Assembly (NCBI GenBank): GCA_036365455.1
Contig: JAWQUS010000030.1
Location: forward strand, 20,170,001-20,234,000
Reading direction: 5' to 3'
Origin: Macrosoma leucophasiata
Lineage: Eukaryota > Arthropoda > Insecta > Lepidoptera > Hedylidae
Length of the DNA: 64,000 nucleotides
How positions within the stretch are numbered: the first letter of the stretch is position 1; every line of letters starts with the position of its first letter. Shown here piece after piece: positions 33,278 to 43,838 of this stretch. The translations under genes and the position numbers were made by a program. Below the pieces are notes generated by a model, which saw only the letters and a list, made by a program, of their open reading frames with translations, searched no databases and was not told where the DNA came from.

Positions 33278-33745
33278 ACTGGCGGTCAAGGACCAGTGAC
33301 TGGACTCAAGGGCGTAGGGGGCCGTTCAAGTATTACGTAAGCAAATTTATTACAATTCTTTACCCCCCCATCCCCCTTGTCAGCAAAAGTAAGCAAAGCT
33401 CTTACCCCCTCCCCCTATGCTTACGTAAACATTTTTCAATTAATTTATTGTTTTTTTTATATATTATAATTTATAATGTTATAATTATAATTTTAGAAAT
33501 AAGAAAATAGATTTAGGATAGAGATTAAATTTTACTGATGTAATAAGTAAATAACTACCGATGACGTAATCATCATCTAGACTCCCCTACCCCCCATGTC
33601 ATCCAAAATAAGCAAAGCAAAGACCCCCCCGCCCCCCCATAGTGCTTACGTAATACTTGAACGGCCCCTAGGCACTACCGCGTTATCTAATCTATTTGCC
33701 GCCAAATGGTAGTGGTCAGCACTATCGTGTTCCGGTAATATACAA
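33278..33745 (+). mobile_element. S1 element interrupted by a MITE
   Basis: Head ACTGGCGGTCAAGGACCAGT up to GGGCGTAG, then the MITE, then TAGGCACTACCGCGTTATCT to the CGTGTTCCGG block. The tail half is lost. Confidence 0.8.
33318..33668. mobile_element. MITE with GGGGCCGTTCAAGTATTACG ends
   Basis: A 351-bp element with perfect ~26-bp inverted termini (GGGGCCGTTCAAGTATTACG at both ends reading inward), flanked by TAG on both sides (33315-33317, 33669-33671). C-rich subterminal tracts on both sides and an AT-rich centre. A 3-bp duplication would suit a PIF/Harbinger-like origin, but TAG is not the canonical TWA. Confidence 0.82.
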
Positions 33746-33749
33746 CATG

Positions 33750-34315
33750 TAACGGGAATGATGCACACTATCTAACACCTTGATTAGAAAATCGAGTTAT
33801 AATCATAACACATGAACTGAAATTACATGTTTATGTATTTAATATTTTTTATTTAAGAAATAAGTTGTCCTCAATTTGTACGAACAGTATGCACACCCTA
33901 TGCATACTTACCCTACCTCTACCTACGGCCACACATAAAACACGAACCGAAAAAGTAAGTGATGTATGATGTAGCGTAACTTGCGTACCTGCCTTAACAC
34001 TCGCTAGTAATAAGATTAATTTTTATTTTCCGTTATTTTATTTTTTAATTTATTATGTATAATAAAAAGCACGTCTCAACGAGTTCTAATAAACTTGTTG
34101 AGACTAGCATTCTATTTTGGATAGACGTTAGTGTCTTTTTCGTTTGTATTGACTGTTCCCCAAATGGGTGACCATAATTGCCCGAATTGTCATTAATTTT
34201 GGGACAAAATATTACCCATATAAAAAATGCCCGATATCGATTCGGTTATCGATTCTGAACAAACTAGTCTCGGGTTGTACATTCAATCCTGTTACACGTT
34301 GTATAACCTCGTAAT
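33750..34315. other. No gene recognised
   Basis: AT-rich. Contains a 13-bp hairpin GTCTCAACGAGTT/AACTTGTTGAGAC at 34073-34104. Confidence 0.45.
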
Positions 34316-34317
34316 AA

Positions 34318-34460
34318 CTTTTACAGATATAACAACTTAGGTCTCACGGGGACCACGCATCTGCATTTCGACCTCTTTAATGTACATTTCTATAGGCTAC
34401 AATTATCACTTAACATCTATGTAAACTGTATGCTTGTTGGCCACTATCTCTACATTGAAA
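34318..34460 (+). mobile_element. S1 tail-half fragment
   Basis: AACTTAGGTCTCACGGGGAC, GCATCTGCATTTCGACCTC and CTTGTTGGCCACTATCTC. Diverged. Confidence 0.65.
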
Positions 34461-34572
34461 AAAGTCAGTTATGCTCTTCCTGGACAGGAACATACAACTG
34501 ACCACGCCCGACCCGATAGAATTTTTTTTCCGTCATCTTTGAATCAACTGGACATGCTAACGTTTTTGCGCA

Positions 34573-34865
34573 TGGCATAGTTTTTTTTATGTAATGGAAG
34601 TGACAAACAAGCGTGCAGTTCACATTGATGTTTAGTGATGACTGCAGCCTATAGACACCCACACAAATACCAAGGACAAAATGCAGATGCGTTACCACTC
34701 CTGAGGCCTAAGGTGTTATGCCTCTGTGCCGGAAATTACAGGGCCGTACATTACCACTTGACATGAACACGATAGTGCTGAACACTGCCATTTAGCGGCA
34801 AGTATATTAGGTAATGCGGTGGTGCCTACGCCCGTGCGCTCCGTCACTGGAGCTCTACCACCAGT
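34573..34865 (-). mobile_element. S1 SINE-like element, near consensus
   Basis: Reverse full-length copy, TATGTAATGGAAGTGACAAA to GAGCTCTACCACCAGT. Confidence 0.9.
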
Positions 34866-35109
34866 ACAAAGTTAGTTGCATTTAAAAAAAAAGCTTTTTA
34901 TTTTGTGTGTAATGCATCTACCATGTGTGTACCACCAGAAACTTTCACTATATCCTGTAACTTGTACCATCCAACATCGCTTAACACATAAACGGTGGCT
35001 ATCATGCAAAGCTGATGAAATCGTTTATGTAAGTATCACGCGTTGCTAAGCCCTGTAAGCCTGGTGCGACCTCGATGGAACTGAAAAAGGAAATTAAGTG
35101 GATTATTCA

Positions 35110-35200
35110 CCGGTGGTAGTGCGCATTGGCGGAGTCTGAGGGGGTAGGCACTATCTCATTACTCAATTACACTTGTGTCACACTATGAGGCCCCAACATA
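35110..35200 (+). mobile_element. S1 head scrap, old
   Basis: CCGGTGGTAGTGCGCATTGG and GGGGGTAGGCACTATCTCAT only. Confidence 0.5.
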
Positions 35201-35371
35201 ATACCAGCGCCGGGTTATTAATCCGGCACAATGCTGAGGGACCTATTTGGACCATTTCAATTGATTCAGTTTTGTTTTTTCTCTCTATTTACCTAATATA
35301 TTTAATTTTGTACTATTTATTTTTGTAATAACACATGCAAGTGAAATTTTAGAAATCAAAGAAAGAACGAG

Positions 35372-35444
35372 GCTTCGATATCTTAGTGGTAAACCGGCTG
35401 AACTGGTTATCCTGAGGTCGCAGGTTCGCTTCCTGCCCGAAGTG
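35372..35444 (+). mobile_element. S3 tRNA-like element
   Basis: GGCTTCGATATCTTAGTGGT, GGTTATCCTGAGGTCGCAGG and a B-box-like GGTTCGCTTCC, closing with CCCGAAGT. Flanked by TAGAAATCAAAGAAAG and CTTTAATTTCTA, an outward inverted pair. Confidence 0.65.
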
Positions 35445-35499
35445 AAATTTTTCTTTCCGTTTTTTCTTTAATTTCTATATTTTTTTGTCTTTTATACTT

Positions 35500-35760
35500 A
35501 ACTTCACGCCTGTTATCCCCGAAGGGGAAAATGCATGTATTCCAGCATACATGCAAACACCCACGATTCGGCGGTTGCCCTCTCCGGGCACATTACCAAA
35601 CTCCAAAATACTAGGCAACTTTCAGAAAATGGAAAAACCCTAATAAAACCAGAAATAAAGGATTTTACACCATAATCTCTGATAGCCCACTAACCGGGAA
35701 CCGAACCCAGAACCTCCAGCGTAGTAGGCCTGCTACCACTAGGTTGCTGCGGCAATTAAA
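35500..35760 (-). mobile_element. S2 SINE, reverse
   Basis: TTCACGCCTGTTATCCCCGA to CTACCACTAGGTTGCTGCGG, with a deletion in the centre (CGGCGGTTGCCCTCTCCGGG). Confidence 0.82.
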
Positions 35761-35825
35761 GTTGATGTTGTAAAACTAAGTCTGAAGATAGCACCGTACA
35801 TTATTAATTAACGCAAATAGATTTT

Positions 35826-36113
35826 ACTGGTGGTAGAGCTCCAGTGACGGAGCTCGCGGGCGTAGGCACCACCGCATAACCTAATATACTTGCCGCTAAA
35901 TGGTAGCGTTCAGCACTATCGTATTCCGGTCAGGTGGTAATGTACGGCCCTGTAATTTCCGCCACAGAGGCATAACACCTTAGGCCTCAGGAGTGGTAAC
36001 GCATCTGCATCTTGACCTTGGTCTTTGTGTGGGTGTCTATAGGCTGCAGTCAACACTTAACATCAATGTGAACTGCATGCTTGATTGCCACTTCCATTAC
36101 ATAAAAAAAAAAT
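35826..36113 (+). mobile_element. S1 SINE-like element, reference copy with target duplication
   Basis: Head ACTGGTGGTAGAGCTCCAGT, then the CGGGCGTAGGCACCACCGCA block, TGGTAGCGTTCAGCACTATC, GTCAGGTGGTAATGTACGGC, GGCCTCAGGAGTGGTAACGC, GCTGCAGTCAACACTTAACA, and the tail CCACTTCCATTACATAAAAA with an A-rich end. AAATAGATT directly precedes the head (35815-35823) and directly follows the A-tail (36119-36127), as expected for retroposition. No ORF. The family looks like one of the abundant lepidopteran SINEs (possibly the type called Metulj, name not verified). Confidence 0.9.
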
Positions 36114-36120
36114 AAAAAAA

Positions 36121-36183
36121 ATAGATTGGGTTGTGCGGTGGTGCATATCCTCTTGCACACCATCACTGAAGCTCTACCACCAA
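36121..36183 (-). mobile_element. S1 head scrap
   Basis: TGTGCGGTGGTGCATATCC and CTGAAGCTCTACCACCAAT in reverse, directly after the reference copy. Confidence 0.55.
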
Positions 36184-36359
36184 TGATATGTTTTACCACT
36201 TTGACCCAAAAAAAAAATCATACCGAGGTCACTGACCAATCCGGAATAAGGTCATTGACCATGTAATTTGACTTTTCAACTTTAAAACGATTGCGTGTCC
36301 GCTGCCATTGTGTCAGGACGGTGGTAAATATAAATGGTATTTACGGGCCAGTCGTAAAC

Positions 36360-36895
36360 CTCGTGGTAATATATTATTATAGCCGATTGTGCTTGTTAAT
36401 GGTCACCTGAAATTTTTGGGGCTTACAAATGAAATTAATCTTTATAAACTTGAGCACTATCTCAAGGGTAAAAATGCTTGGCTGAATGCTGATCTAGATC
36501 CAATGTGATTAATGTAATAATCAAAATGTGATGTTGACATATATTATTAATTTTATGGTTGTATAAATTATAAAAAATTGTAAGATTTTTAAAAGAGCCG
36601 ACTTTTTTTTTCTGGTTTTTCTCAGATCATATTGTCCTTTGGAACTCTGCTGGTAAATGACAAGAAATGACTCTTTTTTTTCTCTTTATTCTTTATTGTC
36701 AGCTTGTAAAAGACATTCTACTGATATACTAACTTACCTTCGTTTATTATATTTAGTTTTATCTTAGTGATATTCTCCATTACATATAATTTTTCTAATT
36801 TATAGTTTGACATGTATATCAATATTGTTATTCACTTAAATTTATTTTGTTTGCTTTTGACTTGTCATAAGAGGTGCTTGTCACCCTAAATGATA
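36360..36895 (+). mobile_element. LINE 3' end with last codons
   Basis: A frame ends HYLKGKNAWLNADLDPM and then stops (36508), followed by a 3' untranslated region with AAAGAGCCGACTTTTTTTTT and TTTGGAACTCTGCTGGTAAA. It is the forward counterpart of 1262-1640. The terminal GAATCA-like tail is lost where S1 follows. Confidence 0.65.
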
Positions 36896-36899
36896 TTTT

Positions 36900-37183
36900 T
36901 TTTTTTATGTAATGGGCGTGGCAAACAAGCATGCAGTTCACATTGCTGTTAAGTGATGACTGCAGCCTATAGACACCCACATGAAGACCAAGGTCAAAAT
37001 GCAGATGCGTTACCACTCCTGAGGCCTAAGGTGTTATGCCTCTGTGGCGGAAATTACAGGGCCGTACATTACCACCTGACCGGAACACGATAGTGCTGAA
37101 CACTAACATTTAGCGGCAAGTATATTAGGTAATGCGGTGGTGCCTACGCCCGCGAGCTCCGTCACTGAAGCTCTACCACCAGT
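36900..37183 (-). mobile_element. S1 SINE-like element
   Basis: Reverse full-length copy, TATGTAATGGGCGTGGCAAA to GAAGCTCTACCACCAGT. Confidence 0.9.
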
Positions 37184-37800
37184 ACAAGAACCCAAGAGGT
37201 CAAGAGGTTTGAAGACACCATCTTGGGGAGGAGTCCCGAAGCCTTTCACTTGGTAAAGCGCAATAAATGCATTTAGTTTCATTGCCAACAACCACAAAAC
37301 AAAGCCAGCAAACCGTGGATTGTAACGAACAACCCTTTCTGCTTTCGGCACGAAATTAAATTAAGAATATTGTCCTCTATTACCATAACAAACAGGCGGA
37401 CAAACAAATAAAGTTATAAATAACTTGATGGTATTGTGCTCTCTGAAACAATGGTACCGAAAACTCGTAAATTCAACCATTGTACTCGCAAACTATCGTC
37501 ATCTTTGTCTGTCGTGTGTGAAAAATATTCCGTCTCGCTCCCTAGATTTATAACTTCCCTTCAGTTATATCGAATTACTAAAAAATACGTAAAATGGGCG
37601 GGTTAATTATATTCGGTAGTCGTAAAAATTTTGTAGAACATGTCACGGCTTGTTGTTTTCTATACTTAATTTTTGTTTTATAATCTCATTTTGATACAAA
37701 AATGGGTTGCACACCGGCAGTGGCGACGTGAAAACTTGAATAATAAGATTAAAGTCGTATTTTTGATATTTTGGAACGGTTAGGGAATAATTAATTAATT
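37184..37800. other. No gene recognised
   Basis: An 82-codon reverse ORF (37103-37351) is half S1 and half AT-rich sequence; no independent evidence for a gene. Confidence 0.45.
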
Positions 37801-37803
37801 TTC

Positions 37804-38096
37804 CTGTTGGTAGAGCTCCAGTGACGGAGCTCGCGGGCGTAGGCACCACCGCATTACCTAATATACTTGCCGCTAAATGGTAGTGTTCAGCACTATCGTG
37901 TTCCGGTCAGGTGGTAATGTACGGCTCTGTAATTTCCGGCACAGAGGCATAACACCTAATGCCTCAGGAGTGGCAGCGCATTTGCATTTTGACCTCTGGT
38001 CATTGTGTGGGTGTCTATAGGCTGCAGTCATCACTTAACATCAATGTGAACTGCACGCTTGTTTGTCACTTATATAACATAAAAAAAAAAAAAAAA
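37804..38096 (+). mobile_element. S1 SINE-like element
   Basis: Head CTGTTGGTAGAGCTCCAGTG (one change), tail CTTATATAACATAAAAAAAA. Otherwise near consensus. Confidence 0.9.
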
Positions 38097-38106
38097 ATGC
38101 AACAAA

Positions 38107-38345
38107 GCTACATAAGAGACAATGGGCTTTTTCCGACTTCGTAGAGCATTATGTTTGCTGCTCACTGCCTACGTAGGTAAGCACTGATAGTCCAATATTA
38201 GTCACAACTTGATCAAAATGGTCGATAAACGTCAAATAGGTAAGATGCGAAAGAGATAACGCTCTACAGACCCGAAATAAGCCGAAGTCTCTTTCCTAGG
38301 CTCGATGTGCATAGGTACCTATTTATTGTTGAGCGCTGTACATAA
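38107..38345. mobile_element. Palindromic MITE, copy 3
   Basis: Shares AACTTGATCAAAATGGTCGA, AACGTCAAATAGGTAAG and GAAAGAGATAACGCTCTACA with 41673-41903. Ends less clear (CTCGATGTGCATAGG at the right). Confidence 0.65.
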
Positions 38346-38357
38346 GTACGCATACTG

Positions 38358-38992
38358 TTTTTTAGGGTTCCGTTGTAAACAAAGAACGTTTTCTTTTCTT
38401 TTTTCTTTTTCTTATAATTTCGCCCTGTCCGTCCGTCCGTCTGTCTGTCTGTCCGTCCTCGGTTTAGCGCAAAAACTATGGTACTAGAGATTTGAAATTT
38501 AGCACCTTAATCAGGCTGATAAAGTGGTAGAATAAAAACACGAAAAATCAAATTGGGGTACCTCCCCTACATGTAAAGCGCGGATTTTTATTTTATTTTT
38601 CGTTTTCTATATAGTGTGGGATATCGTATGATAGGTCTTTCAAAAATGTTACGGGTGTGCAAATATCATTTTTCGATTAAGTTAACTGTTCGTGACTTAT
38701 TAAGCTTTAAAGTGCCAATTTTCGTTTTCGTACCCCCCTCTAACAACTAAACGGTTGTTGATAGAAATTTAAACGTTACGGCAACAGTAGCTACATATAA
38801 CGAAATTAAAAGGAAATCTATCACACTTAAGTTGGCTTTACAGCTTAGCGAGTAATAGTCGACCAAATGAATTTTACTTGAAAATTTTGAAGAACTCCAT
38901 AGACATTTTTTTTTCATTACATTATTCCAACCTAAAAACTACGGAACTCTACACTGCGCGTGGCCCAACACGCACTTGACTGGTTTTTTTTT
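38358..38992 (+). mobile_element. Long TTTAGGGTTCCGTA-family repeat
   Basis: A 635-bp element starting GTTTTTTAGGGTTCCGTTGT, with GTCCGTCCGTCCGTCTGTCT near the start, GGGGTACCTCCCCTACATGT in the middle and TGCGCGTGGCCCAACACGCA near the end. Partner of 19340-19910. Copies in this genome share a conserved frame of GGTTCCGTA termini; class not established. Confidence 0.62.
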
Positions 38993-39217
38993 GGTAGAAA
39001 TCAATGAATGGAACATGCTTTACAGTTTGTAGCGCCAGCACTACTTAAATTAGATCAGTTATATATAACCATATTATCAAGTCGCTCCACTATCGGCCCC
39101 AAATAAGGAGGCATTATCATTTGTTATCACGTTTTTATCGGTACACGCGTTCATTTGTTAGACGATACCGATCGACGGTGCGTGCGTTTCCATTGCGTGG
39201 TTGGAGAAAGTCTACTA

Positions 39218-39407
39218 TCCCTACTTCCCTACAAATATTATTAATGCGAAAGTAACTCTGTCTGTCTGTCTGTCTGTTACCTTTTCACGTCCAAACAACT
39301 GAACTGATTTTAATGAAATTTGGTACAGAGATATAGTTGATTTTGAAAAGAACATAGGCTGCTTTTTAAACGACATCCATGCGGGCGAAGCTGCTGGCAA
39401 TAGCTAG
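39218..39407 (+). mobile_element. HelC non-autonomous Helitron, complete
   Basis: TCCCTACTTCCCTAC after host A; ends GGCAATAGCTAG before host T. GCGGGCGAAGCTGC is the subterminal hairpin. It lies directly upstream of an S3 element. Confidence 0.85.
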
Positions 39408-39417
39408 TAAAGTATAT

Positions 39418-39489
39418 ATTCGGTAGCTTAGTGGTAAAGCGGCTGGACTGGTTATCCTCAGGTCACAGGTTCAATTCCTGCCCGAAGAC
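39418..39489 (+). mobile_element. S3 tRNA-like element with intact A and B boxes
   Basis: A box TAGCTTAGTGG (39424-39434) and B box GGTTCAATTCC (39468-39478), 33 bp apart; TTCGG at the start pairs with CCGAA at the end. Followed by TTTTCTTTCCATTTTTCTTT. The central stem is mispaired, so I read it as a tRNA-derived repeat, not a working tRNA gene. Confidence 0.7.
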
Positions 39490-39797
39490 AAACTTTTCTT
39501 TCCATTTTTCTTTAATTTCTAAAGTTCACACGCATGTGTTATGTGTGACGGCGATAGCGAGGGGCACGAGGTAGATTTACACTGTGAACAGCGCCAGAGA
39601 TTTTCTACTTTCCAAGTCTGCTTTCCACTTCAGTTACACCCGAGCAAGCAAAGTTGAAACGACGTTTACAGATACAACAAAGAGTGCCGTCGGAAAATGA
39701 CTCGTTACATCTAGCACACGAAAATATAGCGAGCACGGATTTTAAAAGATTAATTAAAGATATTTGAGAAACTTAGAATTGTAAGAAACATAAAAAT

Positions 39798-40277
39798 ATG
39801 TATGTATGTATGTATCTTCACGCCAGTTCCCTAACGGGGTAGGCAGAGAGTGTAGAGCTCCAGTTGTCCCGGTCCTGACAAACCACTCGTGCCTCATCTA
39901 CCTTCATCGTTTTCTTCATACATGCACGCCGATTCCTAAGACTTTTGACCGCATCATCAGACAGAACTCGACCTATTTGGTTATGGTAGGTCAGCCTTGG
40001 TGTTCCTGGGCCTCTGCAACCATTCACATTCGCATTGTATATCTGTTTAGTCATTCGTTCATTCGACATTCTTTCTATATGCCCGAACGATCGGAGCATA
40101 CCGATACTATCATTCACACAAAGCCTCTTTCTTATATCTTCATTACGAACGCGATCGGTGAGTGATACACCGCAGATCTTGCGCAATGATCTCATCTCGA
40201 CCGCGTTTAATTTACTTTCATGCTCTTTCCTGCAAGGACAGCTCTCGCTTCCATATAAAAGCGTTGGAGTAAGTAAA
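39798..40277 (-). mobile_element. RTE-A 3' end with ATGT microsatellite edge
   Basis: Terminus TTCACGCCAGTTCCCTAACG preceded by (ATGT)n at 39798-39813. The minus-strand frame reads MRSLRKICGVSLTDRVRNED, GMLRSFGHIERMSNERM, GCRGPGTPRLTYHNQIGR and LSAYPVRELA. Unlike 24721-25446 the frame is continuous through to the C-terminus. 5'-truncated at about 40277. Confidence 0.83.
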
Positions 40278-40530
40278 ATATATGTAAGTAGATCTATATG
40301 TCTAAATACTTACCACAGAATAGTTGCTATGTAGAATGTCCCTATTATATTTTGCACTATTGTCAAATGTCAGTTGAATATTATAAACATCATCAATTGC
40401 AGCCCAGCACAATCGCTGCTGCCCATTTCATGCCCATATATAATGGTTTCACTGCCTTTGTTCGGATAACAATACTATATAGTGTTAAATCCGCCACGTG
40501 TAAAATTGTTTGTGTATATAAAAGAATTGA

Positions 40531-40793
40531 ACTGGTGGTAGAGCTCCAGTGACGGAGCTCGCGGGCGTAGGCACCACCGCATTACCTAATATACTTGCCG
40601 CTAAATGGTAGTGTTCAGCACTATCGTGTTCCGGTCAGGTGGTAATGTACGGCCTTGTAATTTCCGGCACAGAGGCATAACAGAGGAGTGGTAACGCATC
40701 TGTATTTTGCCCTAAGTCTTTGTGTATAGGCTGCAGTCATCAATTAACATCAATGTGAACTGCATGCTTGTTTGCCACTTCCATAACAAAAAA
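40531..40793 (+). mobile_element. S1 element with small deletion
   Basis: Perfect head ACTGGTGGTAGAGCTCCAGT. The CACCTTAGGCCTCAG block is deleted (GCATAACAGAGGAGTGGTAA), and GTGGGTG is missing before TATAGGCTGC. Confidence 0.9.
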
Positions 40794-40799
40794 AGATAA

Positions 40800-41316
40800 A
40801 TCCTGTAGATCAGTCAGTTATTTATTTATTTAATCGTCTTCCACTTGTAGGTGGTGGAGTCGTCACGTCCCTACACCATTTTGGGTTGAGCGATGACCCC
40901 AATTTGTATGCCCAAGTAAGGGGATGTTAGTGGGATGTTGAAAAGAGTCAGGCCTCTGAACTTAGATTTATATATGCATCTAAAGCACTAACACTTGACT
41001 AGCTTTTTTAGTGTTTTACGACATACAATAATGCATAAAATAAAACCTTTGAATATATTTCCATTGATCCATATTAATGTATTTTACAGCTCATATATCA
41101 TTCGTTTAGAATAGCAGAATTGTGAAGATTATACTTTCTAATCTAAATGCATTAATTTTGAGGAAATTACTTAATTTAAAGATGCAAATTTTCGGAATAT
41201 TTATTGGTTTTTGCGAATATATTTCATATTAGGTATTAAATTCTAGACAGTCGGTATCCTAGACGCTACCCTAGGCGTTTACGAAATAGATGGAGGTAGC
41301 TTACCTGGTAGTTTTC
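40800..41316. other. No gene recognised
   Basis: AT-rich. TTATTTATTTATTTAATCG near 40820 may be a reversed LINE tail, but the adjoining sequence matches nothing here. Confidence 0.4.
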
Positions 41317-41625
41317 CTAGTGGTAAAGTTCCAATGTAGGGACCCTTGGGCGTAGGTAACACCGCATTCCCTAGTCTATCTGCCGCCAAATGGTACTGTA
41401 ATGGTAGGGTAGTGGTAGTGTTTAGCACAATTGCGTTCTAGTTAGACGGTAATGTATGGCCCCGTAATAACTATCACAGAGACATATAAACTTAAGGTCT
41501 CAGAGGTGGCAACGCATCTGCATTAAATTTGACTTCTGGTTATTGTGTCTATAGGCAGCAGTCATCACTTAACATCAATGTGAATGGCAGGCTTGCTTGC
41601 CACTTCCATCACATAAAAAAACACA
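41317..41625 (+). mobile_element. S1 variant subfamily
   Basis: Head TAGTGGTAAAGTTCCAATGT with GGGACCCTTGGGCGTAGGTA and CTATCTGCCGCCAAATGGTA; ends TTGCCACTTCCATCACATAA. Shares with 46776 and 53381 the variant blocks TAATAACTATCACAGAGACA and GACTTCTGG, so a second S1 subfamily exists. Confidence 0.82.
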
Positions 41626-41672
41626 CATCGCACAACATGTTTTGAAACGTGTAATTTCATTACAGCGCTCAT

Positions 41673-41903
41673 CAAGAAATAATGCACATCGAGCCTATGA
41701 AAGTGACAATCGGCTAGTTTCGGCTTCATATACCGTTATCTCTGCTGCACACTGCCTACGTAAGCATCCGTATTCCGGTATTGGTCAAAACTTGATCAAA
41801 ATGGTCGACAAACGTCAAATAGGTAAGGTGCGAAAGAGATAACGCTCTACAGATCCGAAATAAGCCGACGTCTTTTCCTCAGGTCGATGTGCATTATTTC
41901 TTG
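41673..41903. mobile_element. Palindromic MITE, copy 1
   Basis: Left CAAGAAATAATGCACATCGA, right inward the same CAAGAAATAATGCACATCGA, a perfect 20-bp terminal inverted repeat; beyond it CGGCTAGTTTCGG against CGGCTTATTTCGG and TACCGTTATCTC against AGCGTTATCTC extend the palindrome inward. No coding. Confidence 0.82.
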
Positions 41904-41957
41904 TTGGATACTGTACATATTTTTGACGATAACTACAGTACGCAGCAAGATATATTG

Positions 41958-42163
41958 CATATCGACCTTAGGAGATAGATTTCGGATAGTTTCGGCTTTG
42001 TATAGCGTTATCTTTTTCGCACACAGCCAATCTGACGTTTATCGACCATGATCAAGTTTTGACCAATACCGAATAGTGCTTACGTAGTCAGTGTGCAGCA
42101 GAGGTAAGCTGAACTCGAAACTAGTTAATTGCCTTTTTTCTAAGATCGATGCGCAATTCTTGA
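41958..42163. mobile_element. Palindromic MITE, copy 2, inverted
   Basis: Carries ACGTTTATCGACCATGATCA and AAGTTTTGACCAATACCGAA in the opposite sense to copy 1; ends AAGATCGATGCGCAATTCTT. The two copies together form a larger inverted arrangement 55 bp apart. Confidence 0.72.
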
Positions 42164-42165
42164 GG

Positions 42166-42697
42166 ATTACTCTACGTTTTCACGTCGAAACTATAGGTTT
42201 ACAGTTCAGTTAGGATCGTGAGACAGTGGACACAGTGCGTGCCCGCGGAGACACAGTTGGCTGGTCACTTTCCACCGAACCAGCGCCCTTTGTGCCGGCC
42301 AACTGGCACGGTAAATTCAATTTATCTTGCCACACATCGCACGATTCACGAATTATGCGTTTTTTAATTGCTTCGATCCTATCGCTAGAAATCTGTGTAT
42401 CGCTTTACGTTGTTATTTACATAATTTAAATTTTACGTTCGTGCTTTTCGTAAACTGCTTGTTACATTGTTGTTTTGTAATAAACGGTTGAGTTGGATTG
42501 GATTAATTGTGGTTGTTATGGCTACCGTGGGGCGTGGTCAATGTAATAGGTTTGGTAATTTTATTGAGCTATTTGGAAGACACAATTTAATGCCTCGTTA
42601 CTCGCTAATAGGCTATTGCCTTACAGCGGTCTTACCAGTCCCAATATCTACCTTTTCATCAAACGAAAACCAATAAGGTACGTTATTGCATGTAATT
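42166..42697. other. Region with two short ORFs, not called
   Basis: A 67-codon ORF (42226-42429) ends in a hydrophobic segment FLIASILSLEICVSLYVVIY, and a 69-codon ORF (42467-42676) is followed by AATAAGGTACGTTA, which resembles a splice donor. Neither has a recognisable domain. An exon of an unknown gene cannot be excluded. Confidence 0.2.
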
Positions 42698-42757
42698 TAC
42701 GGGTAGAGTTAAAGTGCAGGGACTTGAGGGCGTAGGCACCACCGCATTACCTAATCC
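42698..42757 (+). mobile_element. S1 head scrap, possibly split
   Basis: GGGTAGAGTTAAAGTGCAGG and GCACCACCGCATTACCTAAT. An S1-like tail piece (CATCACTTAACCATGTGAGC) lies at about 43085-43140. Between them starts CAGGGTTTCTGAAAGTGGGG, a hAT-like terminus, so a DNA element may split this copy. Confidence 0.45.
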
Positions 42758-43140
42758 AGGGTTTCTGAAAGTGGGGTACGCAAACCCCTAGGGGTTCGCC
42801 ATTCGACGACAGACAACGTTCGCGATAAGGTTTACTATTATAAATCGACTTGATGCCGAGTATTGCCGAGACAGAATTAAGGTCGAAATAGTCCAAAATT
42901 ACTCCTAAAATTGACTAATTTGTGACAAGAAACAAACACACCCATCACATTAATAAGTCGTACCTAGTAAAAATATATTTCTTTTGGCACTTTATTTGTT
43001 ACCTTTTATTGAAATAAAAACATTACTTTCTTCAGCAGTCAATTTTATTGTTTTCTTTGAGAAAACAATAAAAGGATGGAACAATTAGGATGCATCCATC
43101 ACTTAACCATGTGAGCTGCAAATATGTTACATAAGAAAAA

Positions 43141-43529
43141 AATCTCTAAACGTGTCTAGCCTAATCGAAATTTAACTAGCTAGTGAATGGACGGAAACGA
43201 TTCATTCTCAATTTGGGTACCGTTGTAAATTTAAGAAAACATAAAAAATTATCATAAGCCGCACCTTTCCAGTTTTACGATTTTGATGGCTTCCGAATTG
43301 ATCGGCGATTTAATATCCAATAGAGACGTCTGGCGACGGCGCCGGCGTATGTTTGTTTTTGTCTACACACATCACCAAAACCCAAATATTTGGTCTTCTT
43401 TGGTGCGTAAAAACGCCAAAACCTAAACAACACGGCATTTTTGAAATCTTTAGATTAGGTCATTTATGAATGCGGACAACTGTTAGCTAGACTCGCCCAT
43501 GAAGGGTTCCGAATGTTTGAGATTTGACA
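43141..43529. other. No gene recognised
   Basis: AT-rich, with a short GC patch at 43330 (TGGCGACGGCGCCGGCG). No element identified. Confidence 0.4.
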
Positions 43530-43785
43530 TCTATTTTTATAAAGATCAATTGCTGTTCGTTAGTCTCGCTAAAACTCGAGAACGGCTTTACCGATTTGGC
43601 TAATTTTGATTTTGAATGATGTTTGGAAGTCCAGGGAAGGTTTAAAAGGTGAGGAAATATGAAGAAATTTTAAGGGAAATAGTAAAAATAACAATATCAT
43701 TTTCCCATACAAATAGTCCGTATCTATCAAACCTTTGACACATTATTTCACTCTGAGGCAATACGAAGTTTGGCGGGCCAGATGG
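43530..43785 (+). mobile_element. HelA Helitron with decayed 3' end
   Basis: ATCAATTGCTGTTCGTTAGT to TACGAAGTTTGGCGGGCCAG. The CTAG terminus reads GATGG. Confidence 0.68.
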
Positions 43786-43838
43786 TAATAGATAAATACT
43801 TATTAGCGTTCTGCACTTCTCCTACATTTAAACTGGAT

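Noticed and set aside
39418..39489. Functional tRNA gene
   Set aside because: A and B boxes are intact, but the acceptor pairs for only about five bases and the copy belongs to S3.
42467..42690. Exon ending in a splice donor (AAGGTACGT)
   Set aside because: The donor-like word is common by chance and no acceptor, partner exon or domain is visible.
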